Assembly: GCA_902543485.1 (NCBI GenBank)
Contig: CACBYP010000001.1
Coordinates: 62,001 to 126,000, forward strand
DNA length: 64,000 nt
Reading direction: 5' to 3'
Source: an uncultured Pelagibacteraceae bacterium
GTDB taxonomy: Bacteria > Pseudomonadota > Alphaproteobacteria > Pelagibacterales > Pelagibacteraceae
Position numbers and translations under genes: made by a program. Position 1 is the first letter of the stretch. Each line of letters opens with the position of its first letter. Of this stretch, positions 31,342 through 40,751 are shown piece by piece. The notes below the pieces were generated by a model. It was not told where the DNA came from and made no database searches. It was given only the letters and a program-made list of their open reading frames with translations.

Positions 31342-33495
31342 ATGGAATTTTTAAAAAAATATCCAAAAATATTTCAGTGGTTATTTCTATTAATTGTTTT
31401 CTTTGCTCTTTGTTTTGCTATTGATGTTCCAGAAACATATAAATTCATTAGAGGCCAAGCTGAATTCGTAAAAGACCCTAATCAAAGTAGTTATATATTT
31501 TTAGGCAAAGAAGTAAGATATTACGCCTTTGATGTTTTCTGGCGACTTCCTCCATTACTTGGATGGTTACCAATATGGATAAATGACTCCTTGTTTTTCT
31601 TAATGAATGAGTGGATGCCAATGGAGTTTTGGAATGAGGACACTCAAGAATTTAAAACCAGACCATTAGTTTTGCAAATTAGCAGAAATTTAACAGCTTT
31701 CATGACTTTTTTAATAGAATTAATTAGAGAAATTCTATTAGGTGGACTTGAAACAATTGTTGCCTTTACAAGTTGGGATTGGATCGATGCGAACCCTTGG
31801 GCAGAGTTACCTGGTCTACCTTGGACAATAGTTGCAGCTGGTTTTGCAATACTTGCTTATAAATTAAGTGGTATTGGACTCGCTTTATTTGCCGGTTTAA
31901 CAATGGTTTACATTTCTATATTTGGACAATGGAAACCATCGATGCAAACACTCTCTTTTATTTTAGTTGCTGCGCCTCTATCTTTTATATTTGGGTTAAG
32001 CTTAGGTATTGCAGCTTATAAAAGTAAACGTGTAGAAAAAGCTCTATATCCAATTCTATTAGTTATGCAAACAATGCCACAATATGCAGTATTAGTTCCT
32101 GCACTTGTTCTTTTTGGAGTCGGTGACCACGCTGCAGTAATTATAACTATGGTTGTTGCTGTTCCACCCATGATATTACTCACTTTACTAGGATTGAGAG
32201 CTATTCCTCCAGAAGTAATTGAAGCTGGAAGAATGAGTGGTTGTAATAATTGGCAACTAATGTCTAAAGTGCTAATTCCAACGGCCAGACGAGATATTTT
32301 AATTGGCGTAAACCAGGTTATCATGGTGTGCTTTTCTATGGCTGTTATTTCAGCCTTCATTGGAGCGAAAGGTCTAGGTTTTAATTTATTGTTAGCACTA
32401 AATCAGCTTAATATCGGATTAGCATTAGAAGCTGGTCTTTGTATTAGTCTAATTGCAATTTTATTAGATAAAATGTCATTAGCATGGGCAAACAAGCAAG
32501 TTGATTATTTTGGCAATTTGAATTTTTTTCAAAGAAATAAAAATTTATTATTTTTTAGCATTACGGTCATAATTGGAATTTTACTCGCTTACTTTGGATC
32601 TGTTTATTTTAAAGGTGGCTACAATTATTTATTTGAAGTTCCACACAATAAAGGAATATCAACTGCTGATTTTTGGAATAAAGGTGTTGATTGGATTTTT
32701 GATACCTTCTTTGTTTATATAAAAGCATTTAATACATGGTTAATTCAAGAAGTGTTACAACCAATGAGGGCTTTGTATTTAAGGATGCCAGCTGTTGCTA
32801 CATTAGTTCTAGTTGTTGGTGCAGGCTATTTAATTGGTGGAATTAGATCTGCTTTAGTAGTTTGTGGTTTGACATTATTCATAGCTCTAAGCCCTTGGTG
32901 GGATAGAGCCTTGGTAACTGCTTACATGGCAACATTTGGGGTAATTGTCTCTTGTATAATTGGTTTTACGGTTGGCACATTATGTTTTCAAAATAAACAT
33001 TCCGCAAAATTTATGTTAGGGGTATGTGATATATTTCAAACATTTCCATCATTTGTTTATCTTATTCCTGTTATGATGCTTTTTGGAATAACTGACACTT
33101 CTGTTCTTATTGCTGTCATTGTTTATGCAACTATACCAGCAACCAGATACACAATTGAAGGGCTTAGAAGTGTTCCAGCAGGTTTACATGATGCAGCGAC
33201 CATGTCTGGCGTGAATAGATTTCAAAGATTAACAAAAATAGAATTTCCTTTAGCATTCCCCCATATGATGCTTGGCATAAATCAAACAATAGTGTTTGCA
33301 TTATTTATGGTAATTATAGGGGCATTTATCGGCACAGAAGATTTGGGACAATATATTTTAAAAGCTTTATCAGATAAAAATGGTGCTGGTATTGGTTTAA
33401 CTTTGGGTATTTGTGTAGCTTTTATAGGTTTAATCTTTGACAATTTGATAAGAACTTGGGTAGAAAAGAGAAAAAAACATCTAGGAATTGCTTAA
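31342..33495 (+). CDS. proW: double-length glycine betaine ABC permease
   Basis: A 717-residue permease, about twice the usual ProW length. It contains two BPD-type permease units: one near residues 200-390 with EAGRMSGCNNWQLMSKVLIP and one near 530-700 with DAATMSGVNRFQRLTKIEFP. Both have the EAA-like cytoplasmic loop that contacts ProV. An N-terminal tail with its own spans precedes them. The fusion would give a pseudo-dimer from one polypeptide. It starts 3 bases after proV and is followed 6 bases later by gpsA. Confidence 0.9.
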   Translation: MEFLKKYPKIFQWLFLLIVFFALCFAIDVPETYKFIRGQAEFVKDPNQSSYIFLGKEVRYYAFDVFWRLPPLLGWLPIWINDSLFFLMNEWMPMEFWNEDTQEFKTRPLVLQISRNLTAFMTFLIELIREILLGGLETIVAFTSWDWIDANPWAELPGLPWTIVAAGFAILAYKLSGIGLALFAGLTMVYISIFGQWKPSMQTLSFILVAAPLSFIFGLSLGIAAYKSKRVEKALYPILLVMQTMPQYAVLVPALVLFGVGDHAAVIITMVVAVPPMILLTLLGLRAIPPEVIEAGRMSGCNNWQLMSKVLIPTARRDILIGVNQVIMVCFSMAVISAFIGAKGLGFNLLLALNQLNIGLALEAGLCISLIAILLDKMSLAWANKQVDYFGNLNFFQRNKNLLFFSITVIIGILLAYFGSVYFKGGYNYLFEVPHNKGISTADFWNKGVDWIFDTFFVYIKAFNTWLIQEVLQPMRALYLRMPAVATLVLVVGAGYLIGGIRSALVVCGLTLFIALSPWWDRALVTAYMATFGVIVSCIIGFTVGTLCFQNKHSAKFMLGVCDIFQTFPSFVYLIPVMMLFGITDTSVLIAVIVYATIPATRYTIEGLRSVPAGLHDAATMSGVNRFQRLTKIEFPLAFPHMMLGINQTIVFALFMVIIGAFIGTEDLGQYILKALSDKNGAGIGLTLGICVAFIGLIFDNLIRTWVEKRKKHLGIA

Positions 33496-33501
33496 GTTTA
33501 A

Positions 33502-34461
33502 ATGAGAAAAATTTTAATAATAGGCGGGGGCGCAATGGGATCTGCTTTTACTTTTCCATGTATAGATAATAAAAATGAAGTAACTATCACAGAGCCTTAC
33601 AATAAAACTTTTATTAAAAATTTGTCTTCAAAAAAGAAATATCATTCTAGTTTAAAAATAAATTTACCCAATAAATTAAAATACAAAAAATATTCAACTC
33701 ATTTGTTAAAGAATAAATATGATTTAGTTGTTGTTGCGTTAAGTTTATCAGGAATAAATTTTATTAGTGAAGAATTTAGAAAATCAAACATCAAAAGCCC
33801 AATTCTTATTCTTACTAAAGGTTTAAAGTATGAGAAAAAAAAACAGAAAATTTTTACTATTTCAGAGGATATAAAGAAAACTAATAAAAATATAAATGTT
33901 TCAGTTTTAAAAGGACCTTGCTTAGCAAAAGAACTTTCAAATAAAAAACAAACAAGTGTGATTGTTGCTAATAAGAATATCAAAACCGCAAAAAAAATTT
34001 GTAATATGATAACTACAAAATACTATTTAACCGAAACTTCGAAAGATGTTATTGGAGTTGAGATCTGTTCTTCAATTAAAAATATTTATTCAATGATTAT
34101 TGGGGCTGGTGATAGTTTAAATATGTCTTCAAGTTTATTTAAAAAATCTATAAATGAGATGATATATATTACTAAATATTTTAAAGGAAAAATTGAGACT
34201 GCTCTTGGATTGGCTGGAGTTGGAGATCTATACGTCAGTGCTGCTGGAGGTAGAAATAGTAAAATGGGAAGTTACTTAGGGCAAGGCTATACATTTAACA
34301 ATGCTAAAAGAAAATTTATGCCCAATGAAACTGTAGAGGGAGAGCAACTTGCAAGAGAAATTGCTCCATTTGTATTAAAAAAAATTCAACAAAAAAAAAT
34401 CCCTTTGATGACAAAATTAATTAAATCTATAATTAATAATAAAAAATTAATATTAAATTAA
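33502..34461 (+). CDS. gpsA: glycerol-3-phosphate dehydrogenase-like protein
   Basis: A 319-residue NAD(P)-dependent dehydrogenase of the GpsA family. The dinucleotide motif is IIGGGAMGSAF at residues 5-15. Other motifs are LTKGL, LKGPCLAKEL (usually GPNFA), the catalytic lysine in EICSSIKNIYSMI and AGVGDLYVSAAGGRNSKMG. The divergent first motif and the replaced GPNFA make a paralogue with another polyol phosphate possible. It sits between proW and a sugar ABC ATPase gene, 2 bases from the latter, which suggests it works on something imported by that transporter. Confidence 0.75.
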   Translation: MRKILIIGGGAMGSAFTFPCIDNKNEVTITEPYNKTFIKNLSSKKKYHSSLKINLPNKLKYKKYSTHLLKNKYDLVVVALSLSGINFISEEFRKSNIKSPILILTKGLKYEKKKQKIFTISEDIKKTNKNINVSVLKGPCLAKELSNKKQTSVIVANKNIKTAKKICNMITTKYYLTETSKDVIGVEICSSIKNIYSMIIGAGDSLNMSSSLFKKSINEMIYITKYFKGKIETALGLAGVGDLYVSAAGGRNSKMGSYLGQGYTFNNAKRKFMPNETVEGEQLAREIAPFVLKKIQQKKIPLMTKLIKSIINNKKLILN

Positions 34462-34463
34462 AA

Positions 34464-35549
34464 ATGGCTAGTATTAAAATAGATAAAATAAATAAGTATT
34501 TTGGAAGTACACACGTTATCAAAGATGTTTCTCTAGATATAAAAAGCGAGTCTTTTACTGTTCTTGTAGGACCAAGTGGTTGTGGTAAATCTACAATTTT
34601 AAGAATGATTGCTGGTTTAGAAGAAATTAACTCTGGCACAATATCTATTGACGATAAAGTTGTTAACGATCTGCCACCTAAAGAAAGAAATATTGCAATG
34701 GTATTTCAATCTTATGCTCTTTACCCTCATATGACAGTATTTGATAATATGGCTTTTGGTTTAAAGATTGAAAAAAAATCAAAAGAAGAAATAGAGCAAA
34801 GAGTAATGGAGGCTGCTAAAATTCTGCAAATAGAGGAGTATCTTGAGAGAAAACCCAAACAATTATCTGGAGGACAACGTCAAAGGGTGGCAATAGGAAG
34901 AGCCATTACAAGAAAACCAAAAGTTTTTTTATTTGATGAACCATTATCTAACTTAGATGCAGCGTTAAGAGTCCAAATGAGGGTAGAATTAGCAAAATTA
35001 CATGATCAACTTAATGCAACAATGATTTACGTAACTCATGATCAGACTGAAGCCATGACACTTGCAAATGATATTGTTGTATTGGATCAAGGGATAGTTT
35101 CACAAAAGGGATCACCAATGAACTTATATAATAACCCAGATAACTTATTTGTTGGAGGTTTTATCGGATCTCCAAAAATGAATTTTATAGATAGTAAAAT
35201 TTTGAGTAAAAGTTCAAAGAGTTCTGAGGTAGATATAATGGGGACTGGAAAGTTAAATGTACCAAAAATTTCTGAAAATATTCAAGAAGGGGATAGTATA
35301 AAAATTGGAATAAGACCAGAGCACTTAATATTAAACGCAAAATCAGATACACTTTGGGAAAGCAAGGTTTTCGTCGTAGAAAAATTAGGGTCAGGAACAT
35401 ATTTATACTTGGAGAAAGAGGGAGATCCTCTTGTTGTACAAACTGATGGAGACACAAATATTAAAGTAGGTGACACTGTTAAAATAGGTTTTGATCCATT
35501 TCGTTGCCATTTATTTGATAATAAAGGTATTTCTTTTAAAAATTCTTGA
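34464..35549 (+). CDS. carbohydrate ABC transporter ATPase (UgpC/MsmK type)
   Basis: A 361-residue ATPase of the sugar-importer CUT1 type. GPSGCGKST (Walker A, about residues 36-44), FQSYALYPHMT (Q-loop), LSGGQRQR and FLFDEPLSNLD are complete. The C-terminal OB-like regulatory domain (TOBE), with IGIRPEHL, identifies it as UgpC/MsmK-like rather than a generic ABC protein. It energises the permeases encoded at 37041 and 38290. It is followed by a 111-base gap with no clear hairpin and then the binding protein, which has its own AGAGGGG ribosome site. Confidence 0.92.
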   Translation: MASIKIDKINKYFGSTHVIKDVSLDIKSESFTVLVGPSGCGKSTILRMIAGLEEINSGTISIDDKVVNDLPPKERNIAMVFQSYALYPHMTVFDNMAFGLKIEKKSKEEIEQRVMEAAKILQIEEYLERKPKQLSGGQRQRVAIGRAITRKPKVFLFDEPLSNLDAALRVQMRVELAKLHDQLNATMIYVTHDQTEAMTLANDIVVLDQGIVSQKGSPMNLYNNPDNLFVGGFIGSPKMNFIDSKILSKSSKSSEVDIMGTGKLNVPKISENIQEGDSIKIGIRPEHLILNAKSDTLWESKVFVVEKLGSGTYLYLEKEGDPLVVQTDGDTNIKVGDTVKIGFDPFRCHLFDNKGISFKNS

Positions 35550-35660
35550 ATCAATCTCAGGTAGTATTGTGTAATTTAGATACTTGTTATTCTTCTTTTA
35601 AATGTTCATTATGTGTTAATTTTTAAATAACTTTAGAAAACACGAAAAAGAGGGGAATAT

Positions 35661-36989
35661 ATGTTTAAAAATATATTAATAACAATCTCTGCAATAGCTT
35701 TTGTTTTTAATTCAATTGCATTTGCAGATATCAAATTCTGGACGACAGAAACTCAACCAGCAAGAATGGCTAAACAAGAAGAGATGGCTAAAGCTTTTGA
35801 AGCTAAAACTGGAATTGGAGTTGAAGTTATCCCGATTGATGAAAAAGATTTAGGAACAAGAGCTACTGCAGCAGCTGCAGCAGGAGATCTTCCTGATGTA
35901 ATTTATCATACATTGCAATATGTATTGCCATGGGCTGAAGCGGGAATTTTAGACGTTGATGCAAATAATGATATAATTAAAACACTTGGAAAAGATACTT
36001 TTGCTCCAGGCGCTTTAAAGATGGCTAAAAAAGGTGGCAAAATTGCAGCCGTGCCAGTAGATGGATGGACGCAAATGGTCGTTTACAGAAAAGATTTATT
36101 TAAAGCTGCTGGTTTAGAACCACCAACAACTTATGCAAATATTGAGAAAGCAATAGATGCTTTATCTAGTAACGATATGTTTGGATTTGTTGCTGCAACT
36201 AAAACTGATGAAAACTTTATGAGCCAGGTTTTGGAACATGTTCTGCTTGCAAATGGTGTAAACATCGTGAAAAAAGGTGGAACAAAAAAACAAGGTAGAG
36301 CTTTAAAAAATTCTTTACAGTTTTATAAAAAATTAGCTAAAGCAAGCCCTCCAGGAGAACTTTATTGGAAACAATCAAGAGAACTTTATTTCGCTGGTAA
36401 AACTCCAATGATAATTTGGTCACCATTTATCATGGATGAATTAGCTGGTTTAAGAGATTCAGCTCCACCAACAATTAACAGTGATCCTACATCACCAGAA
36501 TTGGCATCTAAAACTGGATTTATAACTAATTTTAGTGGACCAAATAATGTAAAAGGTGCAGCTTGGGCGGATGTTAGATACTTTGGTGTAACTGCAGATG
36601 CAGATACCGATGAAGCTAAGCAATTTATTCTTTATTCAATGGATGAAGGATACACAAGCACTTTATCTATAGCACCAGAAGGTAAGTTCCCTGTAAGAAG
36701 AGGTAATGCAAGTGATCCAAATGCATTTACAACAGCTTGGAGTAAACTGCCTGTTGGAGTTGATAGAAAAGCTCCTTTAACAGATCTATATTCTGCAGAT
36801 GTAATAAATAATATTGTTGCTGGTTTAGATACTGCTAATAGATGGGGCGTAAAAGAAGGTGAACTATCTAGAGCATCTAAAATTATTAACAATAAGTTTA
36901 TAAATAGAATCACTAGACAATATATTGACGATCAATTGACGTTAGATGAAGCGGTAGATGAAATTAATACTGTACTAGCTAGCTTCTAG
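35661..36989 (+). CDS. carbohydrate ABC transporter binding protein
   Basis: A 442-residue secreted CUT1-type solute-binding protein. A signal peptide ends at about residue 23 (NSIAFA then DIKF). The N-terminal lobe contains FWTTETQPARM and FEAKTGIGVEVIP, followed by ATAAAAAGDLPDVIY and the hinge region. It is of the UgpB/MalE/AglE size class. The ligand may be a glucoside of a small polyol or acid, judged from the linked hydrolase. A hairpin terminator directly follows, so it can be made in excess over the permeases. Confidence 0.88.
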   Translation: MFKNILITISAIAFVFNSIAFADIKFWTTETQPARMAKQEEMAKAFEAKTGIGVEVIPIDEKDLGTRATAAAAAGDLPDVIYHTLQYVLPWAEAGILDVDANNDIIKTLGKDTFAPGALKMAKKGGKIAAVPVDGWTQMVVYRKDLFKAAGLEPPTTYANIEKAIDALSSNDMFGFVAATKTDENFMSQVLEHVLLANGVNIVKKGGTKKQGRALKNSLQFYKKLAKASPPGELYWKQSRELYFAGKTPMIIWSPFIMDELAGLRDSAPPTINSDPTSPELASKTGFITNFSGPNNVKGAAWADVRYFGVTADADTDEAKQFILYSMDEGYTSTLSIAPEGKFPVRRGNASDPNAFTTAWSKLPVGVDRKAPLTDLYSADVINNIVAGLDTANRWGVKEGELSRASKIINNKFINRITRQYIDDQLTLDEAVDEINTVLASF

Positions 36990-37009
36990 TAATTTAAAAA
37001 ATTAAAAAA

Positions 37010-37040
37010 AGCGGGTAATATTAATTATCCGCTTTTTTTT
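37010..37040 (+). terminator. terminator/attenuator between binding protein and permease
   Basis: AGCGGGTAAT (37010-37019) pairs with ATTATCCGCT (37024-37033) in a 10-bp stem with one G-U pair and a 4-base loop, followed by a run of T ending at 37040. The permease ATG begins at 37041, the next base. It probably limits permease expression. Confidence 0.88.
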
Positions 37041-38300
37041 ATGAGTTCAAAACTTGCAAAAATTGAAAAAAGAACAGCTTATCTTTTAATATTACCATCA
37101 GTTTTTTTGGTATTTTCTATAATATTATTTCCAATATTCTCAAATATTTGGATTAGTTTTAAAAATGTAGAACTTAAAGATTTAAGAATTCCTGAACCAA
37201 GAGCAAAAAAATTAGTAAAATCAATTAACGATAATCCAACTCAAATAAAAATAATTTATAAATTAAGAAATAGTTCTCTTACACAAGAAATTACTAATGT
37301 AAAATTTAAAGATAAATATCCAGACAATCTCGAACCAACAAATTTAGATAATAGATGTCAATTTAAATCAAATTTACTTATGTGTAAATTAGGTAATTGG
37401 CCAAAAAAATACCGAGAAAATTTAGAAATAGTTTTTCAAAATACTAATAATCAAGAAATTTCAAAGAAGGAAATAAAATCTTATAAACCTAAACTATCAG
37501 GTAAGTCACAAAATATATTATTAACTTATGAATTTACTTTAAATAATTTCAAAAAAGTAATCAAAGACAAAGCATTTATAGATCTATTATCAACAACTTT
37601 TTATTACACTTTTTTTGGAACAATAGGTGCAATAGTTTTTGGAATTTTGGCAGCACAAATGGTAAATCAAAAATTTTTTGGAAGAACATTTATGAGAAGT
37701 GTCTTGTTGTTTCCTTATGTTGCACCAGTAGTTGCTCTTGCTTATACCTGGGAACTTTTACTTGATCCAACAAGTGGAACTTTAAATAATTTATTAATTA
37801 ATTATCAAATTATTGAAGGACCAATAAATTTACTAGGACAAAAATACGTAACTTTAAACATACTTGGTTTTGATTTTAAATTAAGGTTAGCATTAACAAC
37901 TGTAATTATTTTTGAAATTTGGAGATATTTTCCTCTAGCATTTTTATTTATTCTTGCTCGTCTTCAAGCAGTTCCAAAAGAGTTGTATGAAGCAGCTGAT
38001 GTTGATGGTGCAAATCCTATCCAAAAATTTCTTAATATTACTTTGCCCCAGATATTAGCAGTGATTTCAATTTTATTTATGATTAGATTTATTTGGAATT
38101 TTAATAAATTTGAAGACATCTTCTTACTCACTGGTGGGGCATCAGGCACAAGAACATTGCCAATAAATGTATATCAACAAGGTTTTTCAATCGGGGATAT
38201 AGGTATGGGTTCTGCAGTTTCTATTGTGATTGTAGCGTTTCTATTAATTTTTATGTTTATTTATTTTAAACTTTTAGGAAAAAGAGCTGATGAAAATTAA
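37041..38300 (+). CDS. carbohydrate ABC permease with inserted extracytoplasmic domain
   Basis: A 419-residue CUT1-type permease. The first membrane span is at residues 12-31. Residues about 45-150 then form an extra periplasmic domain; ITNVKFKDKYPDNLEPT, followed by Cys106 and Cys115 (CQFKSNLLMCKLGNW) and LEIVF, resembles a DUF11-type immunoglobulin-like fold. After it come the normal permease spans from about residue 180 and the EAA loop YEAADVDGANPIQKFLNITLP. The inserted domain may touch the binding protein or peptidoglycan. The ATG abuts the terminator and has no Shine-Dalgarno site. Confidence 0.85.
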   Translation: MSSKLAKIEKRTAYLLILPSVFLVFSIILFPIFSNIWISFKNVELKDLRIPEPRAKKLVKSINDNPTQIKIIYKLRNSSLTQEITNVKFKDKYPDNLEPTNLDNRCQFKSNLLMCKLGNWPKKYRENLEIVFQNTNNQEISKKEIKSYKPKLSGKSQNILLTYEFTLNNFKKVIKDKAFIDLLSTTFYYTFFGTIGAIVFGILAAQMVNQKFFGRTFMRSVLLFPYVAPVVALAYTWELLLDPTSGTLNNLLINYQIIEGPINLLGQKYVTLNILGFDFKLRLALTTVIIFEIWRYFPLAFLFILARLQAVPKELYEAADVDGANPIQKFLNITLPQILAVISILFMIRFIWNFNKFEDIFLLTGGASGTRTLPINVYQQGFSIGDIGMGSAVSIVIVAFLLIFMFIYFKLLGKRADEN

Positions 38301-39483
38301 AAATATATTTACTTATTGCCTTATCTCGTCTTTGTTTTTGTTTTCATTAATTTGTATTTGGAAAATCTTAGTTACATTACAAGGAATTGAATTAACAAAT
38401 TTCAATTTTAATAAATTATTTACCTTTGGAATAATTCTATGTGTAATAAATCTTTTAATTGGAAAAAAATTTAATTTAAATATTAAAATTACTACACTTG
38501 CACTTTTATTTTCTATCTTTGATTATTTTATTTCTATAAATTTACCTATTTGGTACAGTTTTGGCATATTCTTAATTTCATTATTTTTTTTCAATAACAT
38601 AAAAAACTACGACAAAAACTTTTTGTCAAAAAATCATTCGTCTCAAAAATTATTCTTTAATTTTTTAACATTATTTGGTATTACGCTGTTTTCTTTTGTA
38701 ATTCTTTTCCCTTTTTACATGATGTTAGTTACAAGCTTTAAAACACAAGCATTATTATTATTGAACCCCTTAGACTTTAGTATTAATTTTGCACAAGGAT
38801 TGCCAGAGTTGTTCAAATCTTATTTTATAGTATTCAAAGATTATAATTTTGGAAGATATATGCTAACGAGCACAATAGTCTCCTTAGGCACAGTCATTAT
38901 AACATTAATATTTGCAATACCAGCTGCTTACGCTGTTGCAAGACTTAATTTCTTTGGAAAAAATTTTTTATCAACATCCATATTGATAATTTATTTGTTT
39001 CCAGCGATAGTTTTAGTGATACCTTTGTACACAATTTTTAGTCAACTTGGTTTAAGAAATTCTATTGAGGGTTTACTAATAGTTTATACAGCTACAACCT
39101 TACCTGTAGCAATTTATATGCTGCAAGGTTACTTTAAAAGTATACCAAAAGAATTAGAAGAAGCAGGGATAATAGATGGTCAAAATTGGCTTGGTATAAT
39201 TTTTAAAATTATACTCCCACTTAGTTTACCCGCAATATCATCAGTAGCTTTGTATGTTTTTATGATAGCTTGGAATGAATTTTTGTTTTCATTAATGTTT
39301 TTAGACCGGCCAAATACATTCACATTATCAAGAGCTATTCAGTTTCTGAATGTTGGAGCTGAAACACCTAGACAATATTTGATGGCAGGGTCTGTAGTAG
39401 TAACTTTGCCTATTTTAATAATTTTTGTTTATTTTGAAAAATATTTAGTAAGTGGTCTTACTGCAGGAAGCGTTAAAGGATAA
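38290..39483 (+). CDS. carbohydrate ABC permease, second subunit
   Basis: A 397-residue CUT1-type permease. About 120 N-terminal residues carry extra spans (four hydrophobic stretches up to about residue 100) before the usual MalG-like core, which begins with FSFVILFPFYMMLVTSFKT. The EAA loop is EEAGIIDGQNWLGIIFKIILP. The extra spans recall AglG-type partners of alpha-glucoside transporters. Its start overlaps the first permease by 11 bases and its stop overlaps the hydrolase ATG. Confidence 0.87.
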   Translation: MKIKNIFTYCLISSLFLFSLICIWKILVTLQGIELTNFNFNKLFTFGIILCVINLLIGKKFNLNIKITTLALLFSIFDYFISINLPIWYSFGIFLISLFFFNNIKNYDKNFLSKNHSSQKLFFNFLTLFGITLFSFVILFPFYMMLVTSFKTQALLLLNPLDFSINFAQGLPELFKSYFIVFKDYNFGRYMLTSTIVSLGTVIITLIFAIPAAYAVARLNFFGKNFLSTSILIIYLFPAIVLVIPLYTIFSQLGLRNSIEGLLIVYTATTLPVAIYMLQGYFKSIPKELEEAGIIDGQNWLGIIFKIILPLSLPAISSVALYVFMIAWNEFLFSLMFLDRPNTFTLSRAIQFLNVGAETPRQYLMAGSVVVTLPILIIFVYFEKYLVSGLTAGSVKG

Positions 39484-40742
39484 TGCAAAATAAAGTAGAA
39501 GAGGCAAAAAAAATATTATTAGGCAACAGAAAAAATGGCTACACACTTCCTACTAATAACAAATTATATCCTGCTCAATGGAATTGGGATTCAGCTTTTA
39601 TAGCTCTTGGCTATTCTTACTTTAATTTAGATTTTTCAATTATAGAAATTGAAACTTTGCTTAATGGACAGTGGGACGATGGTATGGTACCCCACATTCT
39701 TTTTCATGAAAAAGACACATCTTATTTTCCAAATCACACAACTTGGCAATGTGGAAAAAATATACCTTCTTCTGGTATTACTCAGCCACCAGTTTTAGCC
39801 AGTATTTTGAGAAAAATTGTTGAAAAAAATAAATTAAATAATGATCAAAACTCAAGGATAATTAAAGTAATCAAAAAAATTAAAAATTATCATGATTGGT
39901 TCATAAAATTCAGAGATCCTAATAAAACGGGCCTTGTATCCATATTACATCCTTGGGAAAGTGGGTATGATAATTCTCCAATTTGGGATCAGCCAATGAG
40001 CAATATCAAAGTAGATAAAGACCTTAATTATAAAAGAAGAGACCTTGAAGTTTCAAACTCTGATGAGAGACCTTTAAAAACTGATTATGATAGATATGTA
40101 ACTTTAAGAGATCAATTTAGGGATGTTCAGTATGATCCACATAAATTGTATGAGATTTCTGATTTTAATGTAGTAGATGTTGGATTTAATGCTTTATTTT
40201 TGAGAGCAAATAAAGATCTACTTACCTTAGCTAAAAATTTAGATTTAAATTTCGATGATTTAAATAATTTCGTATTCAAAACTGAAAATCAAATATTAAA
40301 ATTATATGATGATAATATTAATGATTTTGTCTCAAAAGATTTAAAAACTAATTTGAATATCGTTGTTCCATCAATAACAAATTATTTTACTTTATTTGCA
40401 AATTTAGAAAATGATCAATTAAATAAAAAAATTATTAATAATTTAAAAAATCATAATATTAATGACAATTACTATTTCTCAACAATAAAACCAAATCATC
40501 CTTCGTTTGAAGAAAAAAGATATTGGAGAGGTCCAATATGGATAAATTGTAATTGGTTGATTTATCAAGGACTTATTAAAAAAGAGCCAGAATATGCAAA
40601 TGAAATCAAAAAAAAAACTTTAGAATTAATTGAAGAAAAAGGTTTTCATGAATATTACAGTTATAAAGATGGATCAGTTATGGGCGCAAATAATTTCTCA
40701 TGGAGCGCAGCTTTATATTTAGACCTGGTTCTAGAAAATTAG
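39483..40742 (+). CDS. GH63-like glycoside hydrolase (MGH1 type)
   Basis: A 419-residue cytoplasmic (alpha/alpha)6-barrel hydrolase without signal peptide. AQWNWDSAFIALGY, HPWESGYDNSPIWD (candidate acid Asp) and YWRGPIWINCNWLIY (candidate base Glu region) with WSAALYLDLV match mannosylglycerate/glucosylglycerate hydrolases and related GH63 enzymes. It would cleave the sugar imported by the transporter in front of it. Mannosylglycerate, glucosylglycerate and glucosylglycerol are candidates. The exact glycoside is not fixed by sequence. Confidence 0.78.
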   Translation: MQNKVEEAKKILLGNRKNGYTLPTNNKLYPAQWNWDSAFIALGYSYFNLDFSIIEIETLLNGQWDDGMVPHILFHEKDTSYFPNHTTWQCGKNIPSSGITQPPVLASILRKIVEKNKLNNDQNSRIIKVIKKIKNYHDWFIKFRDPNKTGLVSILHPWESGYDNSPIWDQPMSNIKVDKDLNYKRRDLEVSNSDERPLKTDYDRYVTLRDQFRDVQYDPHKLYEISDFNVVDVGFNALFLRANKDLLTLAKNLDLNFDDLNNFVFKTENQILKLYDDNINDFVSKDLKTNLNIVVPSITNYFTLFANLENDQLNKKIINNLKNHNINDNYYFSTIKPNHPSFEEKRYWRGPIWINCNWLIYQGLIKKEPEYANEIKKKTLELIEEKGFHEYYSYKDGSVMGANNFSWSAALYLDLVLEN

Positions 40743-40751
40743 ATTAGATTT

